In this document: positions 13,693-25,050 of the stretch, piece by piece
How positions within the stretch are numbered: the stretch's first letter is position 1
Layout: each line of letters opens with the position of its first letter
Assembly (NCBI GenBank): GCA_035578155.1
Contig: JAPWDM010000008.1
Location: forward strand, 20,980,598-21,044,597
DNA: 64,000 bases
Reading direction: 5' to 3'
Origin: Brachynemurus nebulosus
Taxonomy: Eukaryota; Arthropoda; Insecta; Neuroptera; Myrmeleontidae
Position numbers and translations under genes: made by a program
The notes under the pieces: model-generated
The model's database searches: none
What the model saw: the letters and a program-made list of their open reading frames with translations, nothing else
Told to the model about the DNA's origin: nothing

Positions 13693-14062
13693 CCTGTTAA
13701 CTGGGTATGACGAAATATTTCGTCATACATAAAAGTCTACTGCAATGGGCATGACGACATTTTTCGTCATGGAAATTAACACTTTCAGTCCCATGGATTC
13801 TGGTGTCCTAACTGCTGTGTTGCCTTGTGTATGCCACACTGTTTCAAGCAATATCATACTGCGAAATAATTATTATAATTTGTTCAATTAATTCCTTGTA
13901 CATTGAATACATTTGAATTATATTTTAAATATAAAATATTTTATCAAAATAAATAAAAACGATATTCTTTTATTATTTGAGGTGTGATATTACTTATCGC
14001 TGCGAACAAAAAGTCCCCATTCTGAAACGAGTTGAGCAATAGCTAATTCCCCGGTTAACAGG
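13693..14062. mobile_element. TTAA-flanked piggyBac-type MITE with hairpins
   Basis: The ends are CCTGTTAACTGGG and CCCCGGTTAACAGG, flanked by TTAA at 13689-13692 and 14063-14066. Close to the left end are two hairpin-like palindromes, TATGACGAAATATTTCGTCATA-like (about 13706-13728) and ATGACGACATTTTTCGTCAT (about 13750-13769). No coding sequence. It belongs to the TTAA-target group but its TIR differs from the others in this window. Confidence 0.65.
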
Positions 14063-14066
14063 TTAA

Positions 14067-15021
14067 TAATTCTTCGAAATTACAATTCAGCATTACAATT
14101 TTCTTATACAACAAATGTTTTACTACAATAATTCAACGGCATATTTAATTCATGTTTTGGAATAATTAAATAAGAAAGGGAACTATAATTTTATTTAATA
14201 TGTTACATAAAATTCTTCGAATGCCTTTAGACGACCCTGAAATTCTCCACACTGCTCCAAACCTTCTACATTATAAATATTTTATAAACAAATTAAAACA
14301 AATAATATATTATTCGAAACAACTCTAGATACACAAAAATTTATAAATAATTCACATAATTTGTACATTTCCAAGTAAGCATAGAAATAAATTAATTTTG
14401 AATTTTTTCACCGTCTTCCCCAGTCCAAATTTATTTGCTTAAAAAGGGAAAATTGAAAGAATGGAAAAATTTTTCGAGAGCGCAAACAAACGCAAACATG
14501 CCAAAAAATGTGAAAATGAATTTAAATACATAATAAAATTTTGAATAGAAGCAACGCAACGTGACTTTCACAACGTTCACGTAACGATAATAAATAAAGA
14601 AAGATGAAAATGTTCGGTCATTCACTTGAAAATAATGGATTTCAATTACAGTGACGGCACAGTTGAAAAGTTAAATGGTAACAAAGAGTTAGTTATTAGT
14701 AATTCCTTCAATAGACAATTCGTTATTATTCCTAAAAAAATTACAATTCTTATAAATCAAATCGAAGACATTTGGTAGCTTTTAAGTGTTCCATACCAAA
14801 ATGAGGTCACTTTGGTGTCCGTCCGTCTTTCTCATATGTCATTTTGTCTGAAACCATTCCACGCAAAAATTTGAAATTTAGCACAGAGATATGTAGAGTG
14901 GGATGGTCCAATTAGGTATAGACGTAAAGTTGAATTTTGACCTGGAAAGTGAAGAAGATTTCCGAGGACACCAAAGAAAAGCCTATTAAAGTACGAATTC
15001 AATATTGTATATAACTATCTA
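14067..15021. other. AT-rich spacer without recognised feature
   Basis: No gene, RNA gene or bounded repeat recognised. The segment at about 14790-14990 is slightly less AT-rich but has no readable protein motif. Confidence 0.45.
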
Positions 15022-15180
15022 TTTTTAATTAATTTCAATTTCAAATCAACTGTACCATCTGAGAAGAAGGGCAGTCTAATATATTATGTTCCTTGTACCG
15101 GATGTCACTTCGTTTATATCGGGAAGACGTCGAAACCGTTAGAAGAACCTAAAGCAGCAACGAAAATATTTTTCGTTTAA
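15022..15180 (+). pseudogene. Penelope-like element: GIY-YIG endonuclease fragment
   Basis: One open frame reads YYVPCTGCHFVYIGKTSKPL from 15082. This is the core of the Penelope-family GIY-YIG nuclease: an aromatic pair, Pro-Cys-x-x-Cys, then Tyr-Ile-Gly-Lys-Thr and Leu-x-x-Arg-like positions. Upstream residues with a Phe-Lys-Ser...Pro-Ser-Glu-Lys-Lys pattern fit the linker before this domain. The frame stops at 15178-15180, so the C-terminal half of the nuclease is lost, and no reverse transcriptase is visible upstream. A MITE sits directly downstream, then a hammerhead-like motif. It is a 5'-truncated, dead copy. Confidence 0.7.
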
Positions 15181-15196
15181 TTTAAATAACACTGTA

Positions 15197-15426
15197 GGGT
15201 AAAAGCCCCCTTTGTGGAACGGTATCTAATACTGGAACAGTTTTGACATTTACATATTTATTTCTTTAATTAAGTAAGGAAACTTTAAATTCGAGGTGAA
15301 TTTAAATTGAAAAACAATCATTCTATTAATAATGATTTTTGTTATTAGACGTTTCTTTCAGAAATAACTTCATTAATATGTAAATGTTCATAATTAGATA
15401 CTGTTCCACAAAGGGGGCTTTTACCC
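15197..15426. mobile_element. MITE with 34-bp TIRs and TA flanks
   Basis: The ends begin GGGTAAAAGCCCCCTTTGTG; the right end is the inverse with one mismatch over about 34 bp. TA flanks both sides (15195-15196 and 15427-15428), consistent with Tc1/mariner-type insertion. The 230-bp unit has no coding sequence. It lies between the GIY-YIG fragment and the hammerhead-like motif and so inserted after the Penelope-like element. Confidence 0.75.
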
Positions 15427-15476
15427 TACGTAATATTTAATTAATTTTATTCTAAAAATATTGCAACATTTTTATA

Positions 15477-15534
15477 TTATTTAAGGCCTGATGAGGAGGT
15501 TTTATGATCTCGAAACGTACGTTGCGTAAAATAA
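15477..15534 (+). ncRNA. Hammerhead-ribozyme-like motif of Penelope type
   Basis: The core strand CTGATGAG (15488-15495) is followed by a short stem II in which GAG (15493-15495) can pair with CTC (15509-15511), and then CGAAAC (15511-15516). Stem III would be a minimal C-G pair closing the loop GTAC. The cleavage triplet GTT (15521-15523) follows. Stem I can form between TTATTTAAGGC (15477-15487) and GCGTAAAATAA (15524-15534) with two mismatches. This is the type I, minimal stem III layout known from Penelope-like retroelements, and it sits about 300 bp after a GIY-YIG fragment. Whether it cleaves is unknown. Confidence 0.6.
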
Positions 15535-16678
15535 AAAATTCCTTTTTTCCAAAAAAATTTCTTATCTAATTTTAAACCATTAACCCAAAATTTTGAGAAC
15601 AGTAAATTAATCTAAATTGTTTGAAGAAATATTTAATTACAGAAAGTATTCATATAAATTTAAAATTTGGATACATTGCATACTCTCAACTAGCACATTA
15701 TTATTTTTTTAAGTCCGCTCCTGAGTTTCAACGAATGAAAACTAATGAAACGTACCTACTCGTCATTTGTGCGTTTACATGTTTTGAATAAAATGAGTAA
15801 GGTTAGGTACTGAAGTCGACACGACGCGACGTGCAACATTAGGTTTGTTGATGGTTGTAAAATATAGATATTCTATATTATGTAATACCTATTTTAGCAT
15901 AAATATTGAGAAATATTTTTTTAATTTTTTTTTAAACAACATTTACATATTTTTCAAATTTAAATTAATAGAAACTCAAAAATTGATCATCGATATTATT
16001 TGCTTTCGTGTTTAAATATCAAAAATTTTTGAAGTAAAAACTTCTATAGCGGAGATAACTCTGTGTGACAGTGTACTGGAATCTGTAATGTGAGAGTGTA
16101 ATAAAATTTGTACATAATATAGGTATTTACATTATTTCGAATCGGTTACGAGGTCGACATAGAAGTTTTCACTTCGATCGTATATGGTGTTAAAGCACAT
16201 TGACAATTTGTTTCCTTTTTTAAATTTTTGACAAAATTAACAAAAACTTTTTTCAATGTTGGTTAAATTTCTTGTAAGCGTGATAAGCGTCTTGTCATTT
16301 TGTAACTACAAAATTAAAATTTTACACCAGAATTACCCAGTTTTTGAAAATTACTGTAATTAAACTGAAACCGTTTTCGTCAAGTTCGATTGAGAAATAA
16401 AGGAAGATCTGATTTAGATATTTACTGGTTAAAAACTTTGAATAAGACAGACATAAACTAAGAAGTTAGTATTTTTTTTTTCAGTTTAGCTGAACGATAA
16501 GTGAACATATGAATACTACGTGTGTTGAAATGCAGGCAAAAGTCTGTCATACGTAGTAGTGTTTCACAAGCACTCGATAATATTTGAAATTGAAAAATTG
16601 TAACTGCTTCTCGCATTACAGAGAGTACATACACATAAGTGATTGAATGTTGTCTGTTTCGGGCGCCTGTCGAGCAAA
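15535..16678. other. AT-rich spacer without recognised feature
   Basis: No gene, repeat boundary or RNA gene seen before the tRNA-like sequence at 16679. Confidence 0.45.
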
Positions 16679-16751
16679 GGATCGATGTTGTAATGAATAG
16701 CACACCTGGCTAGTTACCAGAAAATCCTGGGTTCGATTCCCGGCCGATCCG
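16679..16751 (+). tRNA. tRNA-Thr(AGT)-like sequence, probably degenerate
   Basis: The 73-nt segment folds as a tRNA. Acceptor GGATCGA pairs with CCGATCC (6 of 7). Anticodon stem CCTGG pairs with CCAGA (4 of 5) around loop CTAGTTA, giving anticodon AGT. The T arm is CTGGG-TTCGATT-CCCGG with an intact B box GGTTCGATTCC. The D arm is poor: the usual GG of the D loop is not kept and one stem pair is lost. Position 37 is U rather than the usual purine. It may be a tRNA pseudogene, a SINE head, or a diverged gene. Confidence 0.45.
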
Positions 16752-16756
16752 GATAA

Positions 16757-16762
16757 TTTTTT
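16757..16762 (+). terminator. Possible RNA polymerase III T-run terminator
   Basis: Six T directly follow the tRNA-like sequence after five bases, as expected for a pol III terminator. In AT-rich DNA such runs are common, so support comes only from its position. Confidence 0.35.
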
Positions 16763-17419
16763 CAATCACTTTGTACATAGTACTTCTGAAGAAATTTAAT
16801 GATCTTGATAGTAAAAGTCAATATTTCATCCTTAATTTACTAGATTGTTTAATTTTTCATTTTCATTTCCATAACATTCAATTTAATAAAATTTTTGAAC
16901 TTGATGACGTTATCAGCTAAAAAAATATTCGAAGTCCGGAAACGTAAAATTTAAACGATTTAGACAGAATGAGAAGTTAATCATAGGTTCCTTCTACAGC
17001 CATTGGGTCCATTTTTCATCTCTTAAGTTCTAAAAATAAAAAATTCAACTGTAAGACACAATAAGCACAAATTATTTTAAAAAAAAATTATAAGCTTTGT
17101 GGCACGAGACTGCCGATTTTATACCAAAATAAAAATTTCCAAATGTTGATAGTTAAGGTCTTGATTATTCTCGACAGAAAATCCGATCGATATCTCGACC
17201 TCATTCGCAGCAAAAAAGCGCCTGGATTATTATCTGCCATGGCTGTGAGACTTCGTTTCCTTTGGGAATTACTGGAATGAATATAAAGCCAATTTTTTCA
17301 CGATTGGTATATTTGATGAATTTTTGTATGCTTTTCAAGATTTTTTTTTTGTACTCTGTTTCGATCAGGATTAAAAGTCAGTTTCGACTGGACCCTACTA
17401 TTTCTGCATGCAATTCTAA
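16763..17419. other. AT-rich spacer without recognised feature
   Basis: No gene or bounded repeat recognised. Confidence 0.45.
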
Positions 17420-18122
17420 TCTATACATATAATAAAACTGTAACGAGACCATTTCTGTACATGGAATGTTTTTTGAAAATTGTACTTGTACTGTAAATAG
17501 TTATCAATGTAGATATCAAAACAGTTTTTTTTTTTTAATTTTTGTCTGTCTGTCTGTTCACGCACCACACAAAAACTACTGGACGGATTTTAATAAAATT
17601 TAGTGTGATGATAACTTATTACCTGGGTCAACATCCACGATACTTTTTATTCCGGGAAAATATCTCGTTCCCACGGAAAAATGGAAAAACTATTTTGAGC
17701 ATGTACATTGTGCACACATAACGTAAAAACTACTGGACGAATTTTAATGAAATTTGGTGTGATGATAAATTTTTATCTGGATCAACATCTAAGATACTTT
17801 TCACTTCGAAAAAATGTCTCATTCCCATGCGAAAATAGAAAAACCATTTTGAGCATGTACACACATTACGTAAATTTACATATTTCATAATTTCATAACT
17901 ACAGTAACAAAATGTAAATAAACTGAATATTGTACTATCGGTTTGGAAATTTTTCTGAATCTGAAATCAAAGAAAATGTTGCTAATTGTGTACCGAAAAA
18001 TACAATAAATACACAATTGTCAATTTGGAGACAGTTTAATGCATTTTGTGTTGCAAGAAACTACAATTTGGAAAAAGAAACTACTCAACGTTTCACGTGA
18101 ACAACGTCACGGATACAGCTAG
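17420..18122 (+). mobile_element. Non-autonomous Helitron
   Basis: The left end is TCTATACATATAATAAAACT, preceded by A. The right end is CTAG followed by T. Eight bases before CTAG is a hairpin, CGTGA (18096-18100) with TCACG (18107-18111). TC start, hairpin, CTAG end and insertion between A and T define Helitrons. The same left end occurs inverted at 50074 and 58782. An internal segment with ACTACTGGACGGATTTTAAT is duplicated in tandem (about 17571 and 17730). No Rep/helicase remains. Confidence 0.75.
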
Positions 18123-18186
18123 TCTTAAATAAACCTTCAAGTATATAATTTTGATTGTACTACATCATCTATATATTAGAACGGTA

Positions 18187-18947
18187 CACGGAGAGAAAAT
18201 TCCTATAAAAATTACTGTGCTCAGCACTACAATCGACGTGTAAAAGGCGAACATATTAAATTCTGTAAGGTAAAAATATAAAGATTATAATTAATCATAA
18301 AAAATTTAAAGGATGGAATGTTCTTTTCGTAATATTATCTCCGTAAAATTTGTAAAACAGCAAGCAAAAAGTTCCATTACCGACAAAAAAATAATTTTTA
18401 ACTGTGTTTATTAAAAAAATTACCATGCTAAAATGCTAATAATAGAAAGAGAAAAAACAGAAAGAAGGTTGGTTGTGTTGGAAACGCTGTAATGAAATGT
18501 ACCTCACTCAGCGAGTTAGGTGAGTTATATGCGAACCATAGGTGTGGACTGTGGAAGAAACTGTCAGACAGTTCGCACCAAGCACCTTGATTTATCACTG
18601 TGTTACAAGCAGCTAGCAGTCAGTTGCTTTTACACTCTCTTAGGATGATGTCATCGTTTAATTCATCTTTTTGTTATTTACCTATCTTTGGTATATGTAT
18701 TAGAATATATTGTTGGCAATCATTTTTGTATACATGTTTTTACAGGTACAGTGCAACCAATATAAAGTCGCGAGTCAGATGCGCAAATGAAAGTGAGTGT
18801 GATAAAAGTTGTGTTAGCACTACATTAAATTTTACCATGCTAGCACATATTTTTTATTTTGGTCGTCGATCGCGCACGGATTATAGGGGAGCATGGTAAT
18901 TTTTCTGAAATTTTCTCTACAAAAATTATAGGATTTTTCTCTCCGTG
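18187..18947. mobile_element. TA-flanked MITE with ACACGGAGAG termini
   Basis: The left end CACGGAGAGAAAATTCCTAT and the right end ATAGGATTTTTCTCTCCGTG are inverse over about 20 bp. Both are flanked by TA (18185-18186 and 18948-18949). No transposase is recognised in the 761-bp interior. TA flanks suggest Tc1/mariner-type mobilisation, but this is inference. Confidence 0.6.
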
Positions 18948-19030
18948 TAAGAATACATTTGCAACCCAAAATTCAATTATTTGAACCAAATTTATCTCTA
19001 GTCATCATCCAGAAGACTTAACACGTCTAA

Positions 19031-19806
19031 GGCTGCGGTTACATTGGATACGAATTCGTACGAGCTCGTACGAGATTCATTCGTACGACTGTGTGGTTAC
19101 ATTGGATACGGAATCGTAATACGAATTCGTATTTAAATTTAAATTGAAAACCGTTAGTACATATTGCATGATATTAAACAATGGATCCAGTTACCGAATC
19201 TTAATTTATTAGAATCACCGTTTCCAAAATTTCTAATTATAGAAAACAAACAATTCTGGGTAAACGATTATTTAACGATTATTTATTAATCATGTAGAGC
19301 AAAAAAGGCTGAGTTCTGGAATTACTTTGAGGAAATTTTTCAAGACGAACAGAAATTTTTAGAATACTTGAACATGTCGCAAGTCACATTCAATTACATT
19401 TTAAAATCTATCGAATTTCAGCTTCAATATTTAGTTAATTAATTTTTTATTACACATACTTAAAATGTTTTTGTTAGCTTAGGTTAGCTTTATTATAGTG
19501 TAATATATTTAATTAAAAAAATATCTAAACATTTCCTCCGCCACCTCATTCCACAATTTTTTATTTAACTTTCTATTATGATAATATTAATGTTTTGATC
19601 CCTTGAAGACCGCCTTTGTTCAACAAAAATAGTTATTTTTTCTATATCCATTGCATTTTTTTCGTACGAATTCGCATCAAAAAACAAAATATTTTGGTCG
19701 TATCAAAAAATCGTACCAATTCGTATGAATCATACGAGCTCGTAAACTCGTACGAATTCGCACGAATGATTTTTCGGATGAATTCGTATCCAGTGTAACC
19801 GCTACC
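19031..19806 (+). mobile_element. PIF/Harbinger deletion derivative with TAA TSD
   Basis: The 27-bp TIRs start GGCTGCGGTTACATTGGATA on the left and GGTAGCGGTTACACTGGATA on the reversed right, with only three mismatches. TAA flanks both ends (19028-19030 and 19807-19809), the 3-bp TWA duplication typical of PIF/Harbinger. CGTACGAATTC-type repeats crowd both subterminal regions. Inside, at 19251-19421, is a transposase N-terminal fragment that supports the same superfamily independently. Confidence 0.8.
19251..19421 (+). pseudogene. Harbinger transposase N-terminal fragment
   Basis: One frame reads a Phe-Trp-Val segment at 19254, then a stop at 19287, then EFWNYFEEIFQDEQKFLEYL (from 19311) continuing Asn-Met-Ser-x-x-Thr-Phe-x-x-Ile-Leu. 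The order Phe-Trp-Val, Glu-Phe-x-x-x-(Phe/Tyr), then a Phe-Leu-x-Tyr-Leu-x-Met-Ser-x-x-Thr-Phe helix is typical of the region before the DDE_4 nuclease of Harbinger transposases. The nuclease domain itself is absent. Confidence 0.65.
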
Positions 19807-19809
19807 TAA

Positions 19810-21118
19810 AACTAATAACACAATAAAAATTTAACATCTTCTCCAGGCAAACGAGATACTCAATTCGACAAAGAAGATGTTTTTGTTTCAAAATACTTAT
19901 GCTTGTCGAAAGGCAATTTAATTACTTTCACTGTTCCTCTTCTCACATTTTCCTTCATTTTCTTCACGTTTAGGCTTTGCCCGCCTAATAACTAACGCAC
20001 AGCGTTCGCATAATGTTAAAGTAAATAAAACTCTCTATAAAATATGTAATTTTAGTACCCAGTGGGTGAGTACTACATAGTCATGTACCGATGCATGTAC
20101 GGTTAGTACGGTTATGGTTGGTCTTACAGAAGCATGATTTGGTGCAAAACCACATTATAGTGTAGCACGTTGAAGGTATGCTTCCCATATTAGAGAAGGT
20201 ATAATAATAAAGCATACATATGTATATGTATGTAGATCGAGAGCTCATCGTGCACTTTGTCAGTGAGTTTTTCACCAGTTGAAATTTTGTGTAAATTGTA
20301 AAAATGGAGGTGTGAGTAACGATCGGCAATTTTTTGCGCATGGACTCAGTCCTCCGATATGTATTACTTTTTCTAAATATTTATAGTACCTTGGTAAGTT
20401 CAAATATCGACGCCGGTTTAGAAACATTAGAATGTAGGTACATGAAACGATTCAGTACCAGATTCACACCAAGGATTCTTTTTATAATACGAGAGAAAGA
20501 AAAAAACATATTTCGTAATCTTTTTAAGAAAGACAGAAATATATTTTTTATTCCTTTTAAGCATGTACTACAAATAGATAATTTGTATACAGGATGTATC
20601 ATGTATTAAATATGAAATGCATTTTTAATGCGAAATACATTTATTTTTTATAATAGTATAAATTTTTGACTGATTTTTAAATATTTTGGACTAAAATGTA
20701 TTGCAAATAATTATCATATACATATGTATTCTATACACATCGAAATCGCAAGTCATAGTTATCAACGTGTATATTCTGAATTTGTATTTAAAAAGAGATT
20801 GAAATATAATTGCATTTCTATCATATCAGGTTGTATTATAAAAAGAATCTTTGCTCTATTTTACATAAACTCTACTATTCGAGAAAAAAGGAATATCGTA
20901 GTTCATGAAGCTTCTCGTTGGAATATAAAGTCACTAAATATTTAAAAATGTGCGTCGAAAATAACAGAAAGTCAACAAACATGCACTGTCGGTTACTGTA
21001 ATAATTTTAAAATAAATATCATGGATGTACCTATTATTACGACCAGGACTTAAATTTTTCAATTTTTCTTTGTTGTATAACCCTGCGTTTAGTTAGCTTA
21101 CTATTAGAATTAGTTTCG
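19810..21118. other. AT-rich spacer without recognised gene
   Basis: Several open frames of 70-90 codons occur on both strands at 20081-20945 but none shows a domain, signal peptide with cleavage site, or splice-linked partner that I can recognise. Confidence 0.45.
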
Positions 21119-21726
<608 letters not shown>

Positions 21727-21851
21727 TTATAGTCTCAGCTCAGTTGGCGAGATAATTAATTTTTATTAGAATTTTATTTATGAGTTACAGTTTTTTGTAT
21801 TCACAATTTACAATTTTTGTTATGAATGTGCCATTTCAGTGGTGGAGGCCC

Positions 21852-22232
21852 CCAAGGCCGTATCTAGGGGGCGGCGGAGGAGGGGCTTTAGGAGCGCCAA
21901 AACGGTGAAAATGGCAAATTAAAAAATTTTGGCGTATCGATATTTTTAAAATTTTTCCCTGGCAAAAGTAAGTGATGAGCAAAAAAAAGGTCAACACTGC
22001 ATTTTTGGTCGGTCACTCACTTTTTACAGTGTTAAGGTCGCCAAAAACTTGAACGCAAAAATGAAAAGTGTTGACCTTTTTTTTTTACTCATCACTTGCT
22101 TTTTCCAGGGAAAAATTTAAAAAATATCGATGTGCCAAAATTTTTAATTTGACACTTTTGCCGCCGAGGGCGCCAACAGCAAAGTTACCCCCCCCCCCCC
22201 CCCCCCCCCTAATAAATGTAGGTTCGGCCCTG
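21852..22232. mobile_element. hAT-type fold-back MITE with 8-bp TSD
   Basis: The ends are CAAGGCCGTATCTA and TAGGTTCGGCCCTG. Flanking octamers GAGGCCCC (21844-21851) and GAGGTCCC (22233-22240) match at 7 of 8. The interior is a large imperfect hairpin: AAATTTTGGC...CCCTGGCAAAAG...AAAAGGTCAACACT on the left is mirrored at about 22060-22150. A run of 20 C follows the hairpin (22190-22209). Confidence 0.7.
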
Positions 22233-22320
22233 GAGGTCCCTAATAGGACTCCTAGATGAAAATTAAATAATTGATCCGAACGAGATTTTAAATCCCTTTA
22301 TCTGAATAATGTACTGTTAA

Positions 22321-23174
22321 GGGAGGAGTTCACGCCAGAAACGGCTAATAAAGTAATTTTTTCGAATCTCGTTTTTTGTTTTTATTTTGTTCTGTGGTTC
22401 TTTGCAAACACGGTGATATATAAAACATGGCCAAAAAAATTTTTTTCAAGTAGAAAAATATTTATTTGTGAGCCGCTGCATAGCCAAGTTGCTGCTCCTT
22501 TGTAGACAACGCTCCCCCCCTCCCTCGCGATTTGATCAGTAATATTTAGTTTTGGTGTGTACATGAGTGTTATAGTATGCACTGAAATAATGTTCTTTTA
22601 TTTGCATGCCTTTGTAAACGTTTTAATAAACAGTGAGTAAACCGCTTCTTTTGTTATTATTTCTGTTTTTTATCGTTTCCCGAAAGTTGCGTTTTTCCCG
22701 ACAAGGAAAATCATACCTCAAGTTCTAGAAAAGATAGAGACTTAATTTTTTTAAAATTTTGTTCATAAACATATTGCGCATAAAGTGGAGTATGCTTTTT
22801 CCATTTGAACAATTGTAACTATTTTTAAACATTTTTTTTTTTTTAGTAAAAAATTGGGTTTTGTAATTTTTAAAAGTTTGGGATTACAATTTTATAGTTA
22901 ATTTTTAAAATTACCTGAAACCCATACTCAGCTTTATGGACAGGTCCTTTAGAAATAAAATAATGAAAAAATATTTAAAAAATATTCATTACTTTTTGAG
23001 ATATGGCGTTCCTTGTAAACGCTTAAAAACTTGAGAAAAATAGCACCCTCGGAAGAGTAATGAATGTTTCAAAAACAAAATTTTCTATTTGAAACCTTTC
23101 CTAATTTGAAAAAAAATTTCAACAAGCAAAATAATCATAAATAAAAAAGTTGCTTTTTTATTTGAATTCCCCCC
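22321..23174 (+). mobile_element. TTAA-flanked MITE family P1, copy 1
   Basis: The ends are GGGAGGAGTTCACG and GAATTCCCCCC, flanked by TTAA at 22317-22320 and 23175-23178. The full sequence recurs in inverse orientation at 33335-34195 with high similarity, including GTGATATATAAAACATGG, GTGAGCCGCTGCA and GTACATGAGTG. This is a piggyBac-type target. No transposase remains. Confidence 0.75.
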
Positions 23175-23178
23175 TTAA

Positions 23179-24880
23179 ACAAGAAAAATTAAACAATACG
23201 TACTAGTGAAAAACGAAAATAGCAAAGCAGTTTCTTCCTCTTAATCGCTGTCATTATTTAGAATGAATGAAAAAAGCTGTTACGGTAAAGAACGCGGAAC
23301 TAGACTAAAGGTATTTCTTTTCCAATAAGTTTGCTCTCATTATTATAACATTTTCTTTTTACAGTTTTCCCAAGCTTTGTTCAACTGGGCTGTCGGTAAA
23401 TGTTTCGGCCATACACAAATTGGCTTTCTGCAAAATTTCAACTAGTAAAAAATTCTTTAAATAAAGTACACGCTGGCTCTTAAACTACTATTAACAATGC
23501 TACAACGCTTCAAGCATATTATAAAATATTATACAAACACAAAACAATGTACGTAACTAACTATAGTTATGGTTACATTTATGTATATATACCTACAGGA
23601 TGTTCCAAAACAAATCTACAAAATACACGATATTTTTTATCAGCAGCTGGTGGACAAGCACACTAATAGTGACTAAAAAAGCTCAACACAAAAAAAGATT
23701 CCTGGATTACGACGAAAAATTCTTTACAACACATATTTTTCGATCATTCTCTATTGTCGTGTTACTGACGCACTACAATTAACGTAGTTGCTCTGAGATA
23801 GTCAGGTACAAAAGTATATCTCAGCAAAAAAATTTTGTTTTATCAAAAATTAAATAGTGTATTAATATTCTTCAGTTATTATATTTGTAAACCACTTGTT
23901 TTTTTTTTTGAATTTCCGCGCGCTTATGTTGTAGCAATTTAAAAGAATTGTTGAAAAAACGTTGTAAAAATGTTGTAAAATGATGTTTTTAAATTATATT
24001 TCAAAAACGGCGAGGTGAATAATTTTTATTTCTTATTAAATATGGTTTGTAACTTTGTATTAAATAACATATTAAAAGTTTATCAAATTCCTTTGACACG
24101 TTTTCATTTTATTCAAAAAAAAAAAAAATAGAGTTTTCTCATAAGAGCCCGTGTTAAAATTGCAAAATTTTGAAACCGTTTTTCTCAAAATAGGGGTGGT
24201 TAGTTTTTTTTCGGTAAGGGCTCGTATTATTGGTATTGGATTAAATAAATATCTAGAGAAGTTTCGTTAAAATCCTTTGAAAACATCGTTTTATCGACCA
24301 ACTACCTTAACTACAATCTCTTACTTTTATAGTTATGAAAAACTTTTGAATCATCGCATGCGTCTCCCTGCTTGTAAGGACAGTAACGCCATAAAGCAAA
24401 AGAGAATTCTGATGCTCATTTTTAATTCATTAAATTTAATTTATGTTGTACGTATACCCAACCTATACAGTGAACCAGTGCGAGTACAACATTACCGACC
24501 GTCTATCTAACCGACCAGCGCACGAACTTAACAAACTATGTTATAACTCTCGTCTTATTGGGTACTCTGGGATTACCATCAAAATGTATGTGTCCGCAAT
24601 ATATAATATTTATGAGTCAGTGTACATAGTATAAGAAGAGTTTCTTAAACTATTACAAACGTTAATTATGTTTTAAGGCACTGCTCCACAAGTAATACTC
24701 TCCCTTTGTCATCCAGTATACTATTTACTGACGCCATTGTAACTAACTTATATTAACATTCGAAGGGTTTATTTTGTGAAAATTCATATTAAAAATAGGA
24801 GATCGTTGGCTTTTATCACTTTTTACAAATATAACAACGAGCCGACTTTCAGTTTTAAACTATCATCAAGTGAACACAAT
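23179..24880. other. AT-rich spacer; weak spliced-ORF candidate at 23263-23445
   Basis: An ATG frame (23263-23310), a GT...AG gap (23311-23364) and a second frame ending TAG (23365-23445) can be joined into 42 codons, followed by AATAAA-like sequence. No homologous domain was recognised, so it is not annotated as a gene. The remainder shows nothing recognisable. Confidence 0.3.
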
Positions 24881-25050
24881 CAGATCCGACAAGAGGGTGG
24901 GGTAGCCGAGATTGAAGTTTCAGGGTCCCGGCTGGAAGAGAGGGCCCGTAGCGAAAGGTAGGGGCCCGGGAAAAGTAAAACGAGCTTTATTTTACTTATC
25001 ACGTGTTTTTTGCCTGTGAAATTTAATAAGACAAGCCATTTTGAAAATAT
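24881..25050 (-). mobile_element. Truncated hAT-type MITE related to 13378-13578
   Basis: Begins CAGATCCGACAAGAGGGTGG and continues with GTAGCCGAGATTGAAG and GGGGCCCGGGAAAAGTAAAAC, matching the reverse complement of 13378-13578. The distal terminus and TSD are not recognisable, so the copy is truncated or decayed. Confidence 0.6.
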
